Origin: an uncultured Anaerolineaceae bacterium
Lineage (GTDB): Bacteria; Chloroflexota; Anaerolineae; Promineifilales; Promineifilaceae
Assembly: GCA_937967805.1 (NCBI GenBank)
Contig: CALBTC010000010.1
Coordinates: forward strand, 1 to 6,994
DNA: 6,994 bases
Direction of reading: 5' to 3'
Both the position numbers and the translations under genes were made by a program. Shown here piece by piece: positions 6,298 to 6,994 of this stretch (positions are counted from its first letter, which is position 1; every line of letters begins with the position of its first letter). The notes beneath the pieces were generated by a model. That model made no database searches. It was not told where the DNA came from and was given only the letters and a program-made list of their open reading frames with translations.

Positions 6298-6331
6298 GGC
6301 AGGCCGCGAGCGGATCACCTTTCTGCCTGCC
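6298..6331. repeat. Inverted repeat after the repeat-protein gene
   Basis: GGCAGGC (6298-6304) and GCCTGCC (6325-6331) are perfect 7-bp arms with a 20-base loop, which itself can form CCG/CGG (6304-6306, 6311-6313). It lies 35-70 bases past the stop codon of the minus-strand repeat protein, where a transcript end might be, but no T-tract follows it on the minus strand, so a factor-independent terminator is not supported. Confidence 0.3.
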
Positions 6332-6365
6332 GGAAAACTGGAAGCGTATATCTGGATTGTCTTTT

Positions 6366-6932
6366 TTAGAGGGGAGCCGTTGTTAGATTCCCGTTATTGT
6401 CTACGGTGACCGTGTAGATAGATCCGTTTGGGGCGCGCAGCAGCAGCCCGCTCCGTCCACCATCCAAACCGACGGTGGTTTGCCCATTTTCGTCATTGGC
6501 CATCAGGCGGCCTGCGGTGCCGTTCCCCCCGGCAGCCACGTCTCTATTTTTGCCGTCTAGGGTAACCACAGCCTGCCCTTGAACATCGTGCAGCTCAAGT
6601 TTAGCCGCTGCGTTGCCGCCCCCCACCGTTACCTTGGCATTGCCCGCACTCAGGCGAATGATCTCACGGCCGTTCTGATCTTTAATGATCACGTCACCAT
6701 CCTGCGCTTGCTCCGGATTCAGTCCCCCAACCGACAGGTTGCCGGTGGCGGCACTTAGCCGGAATAGTTCCCGGCCATGACCATCACGCAGAATAACAAG
6801 GGACGCCTCGCCAGCGTTGTTCAATCCGCCCAGTTCAACCTGGCGTTTATCATAATCAATTTCTGCAATTTGCTGGCCATTGGAATCGACGTAGATCGTT
6901 ACTTCGCCTTGAGGTATGTGTGCGGTTGTCAT
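6366..6932 (-). CDS. Asp-x-x-Gly / Gly-Gly tandem-repeat protein, function unknown
   Basis: I do not recognise a named family. From the preferred ATG at 6932 the product has 188 residues with no signal peptide or membrane segment. It is built from about five units of 31-35 residues beginning near residues 16, 50, 85, 116 and 147, plus a shorter final unit. Each runs D-x-x-G-Q/R, four or five residues, L/I, S/D, then a turn, a strand and usually Gly-Gly (for example DQNGREIIRLS followed by VTVGGGN). Alternating hydrophobic residues and regular Gly turns suggest a beta-solenoid or stacked beta-hairpin fold; this is inference. The units are clearly diverged, so this is an old duplication. A start at 6941 (191 residues) would leave only one base between GGAG and the ATG; 6932 leaves ten. 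It could be a structural, filament or surface-associated protein. Confidence 0.78.
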   Translation of the reverse strand: MTTAHIPQGEVTIYVDSNGQQIAEIDYDKRQVELGGLNNAGEASLVILRDGHGRELFRLSAATGNLSVGGLNPEQAQDGDVIIKDQNGREIIRLSAGNAKVTVGGGNAAAKLELHDVQGQAVVTLDGKNRDVAAGGNGTAGRLMANDENGQTTVGLDGGRSGLLLRAPNGSIYTVTVDNNGNLTTAPL

Positions 6933-6942
6933 GGTTGACATT

Positions 6943-6949
6943 CTCCTTT
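6943..6949 (-). promoter_or_regulatory. Ribosome binding site of the repeat protein
   Basis: On the minus strand AAAGGAG is followed after one base by an ATG (6941) and after ten bases by a second in-frame ATG (6932). The spacing favours the second as the start. Confidence 0.65.
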
Positions 6950-6994
6950 GTTATTAAACGGTTCAAAATTCTGCTTTTGAGTATGCCAGATAGG

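Noticed and set aside
6202..6318. Minus-strand small frame from GTG 6318 (38 residues) or ATG 6268-6270 (22 residues)
   Set aside because: The frame is open over about 65 codons after the repeat-protein gene, but neither start has a properly spaced ribosome binding site, the peptide resembles nothing I know, and the region is rich in inverted repeats.
6269..6409. Plus-strand 46-codon frame starting at ATG 6269
   Set aside because: It has no ribosome binding site and runs into the antisense of the repeat-protein gene; its length is within chance expectation.
1..6994. A new defence, mobile or biosynthetic system
   Set aside because: There are no transposase, integrase, nuclease, toxin-antitoxin or core biosynthetic genes, and the genes are on mixed strands with mostly single-gene units. 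The STAND ATPase has the SARP/BTAD and TPR layout of a transcription regulator rather than the nuclease or protease effector domains of antiviral STAND proteins.

Overview
The window looks like ordinary chromosomal DNA of a free-living bacterium, most likely of the phylum Chloroflexota (Anaerolineae-like). That guess rests on protein style only: a very long BTAD/NB-ARC/TPR regulator, and a secreted LysM protein with a Cys-bracketed LysM and a C-terminal module that I associate with that phylum. No rRNA, tRNA, CRISPR array, insertion sequence, phage gene or recognisable defence system is visible. I found no strong candidate for a new multi-gene system; the interest lies in regulatory architecture, one possibly damaged regulator start and an iterated palindrome.

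Layout, left to right. A short leader with a hairpin precedes a two-domain GNAT acetyltransferase (+, 62-994). It converges, with a 4-bp stop-codon overlap, on a 1008-residue AfsR/SARP-like STAND regulator (-, 991-4017). A 238-bp divergent intergenic region follows. It holds a good sigma70-type promoter for the regulator with a dyad symmetry filling its spacer, a leader hairpin on the regulator side, and two hairpins just upstream of a single-domain cupin (+, 4256-4756). After a 144-bp gap comes a secreted LysM protein (+, best start 4901, end 5545). It converges with a 6-bp gap on a PadR-family repressor (-, 5552-6106), whose conserved first helix continues upstream of any usable start codon. 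A 259-bp region rich in inverted repeats separates this from a protein built of about five 31-35-residue Asp-x-x-Gly / Gly-Gly repeats (-, 6366 to about 6932), whose ribosome binding site lies near the right edge.

How the genes may work together. The cupin is divergent from the large regulator and shares its intergenic region, so local control of the cupin by the regulator is plausible but unproven. The PadR protein may control itself or a neighbour through the inverted repeats upstream of it. The LysM protein acts outside the membrane and probably binds cell-wall glycan. The remaining genes show no obvious shared pathway. A palindrome, ACGGCCGT, occurs five times in the window, far above chance, which suggests a genome-wide iterated element or strong sequence bias.
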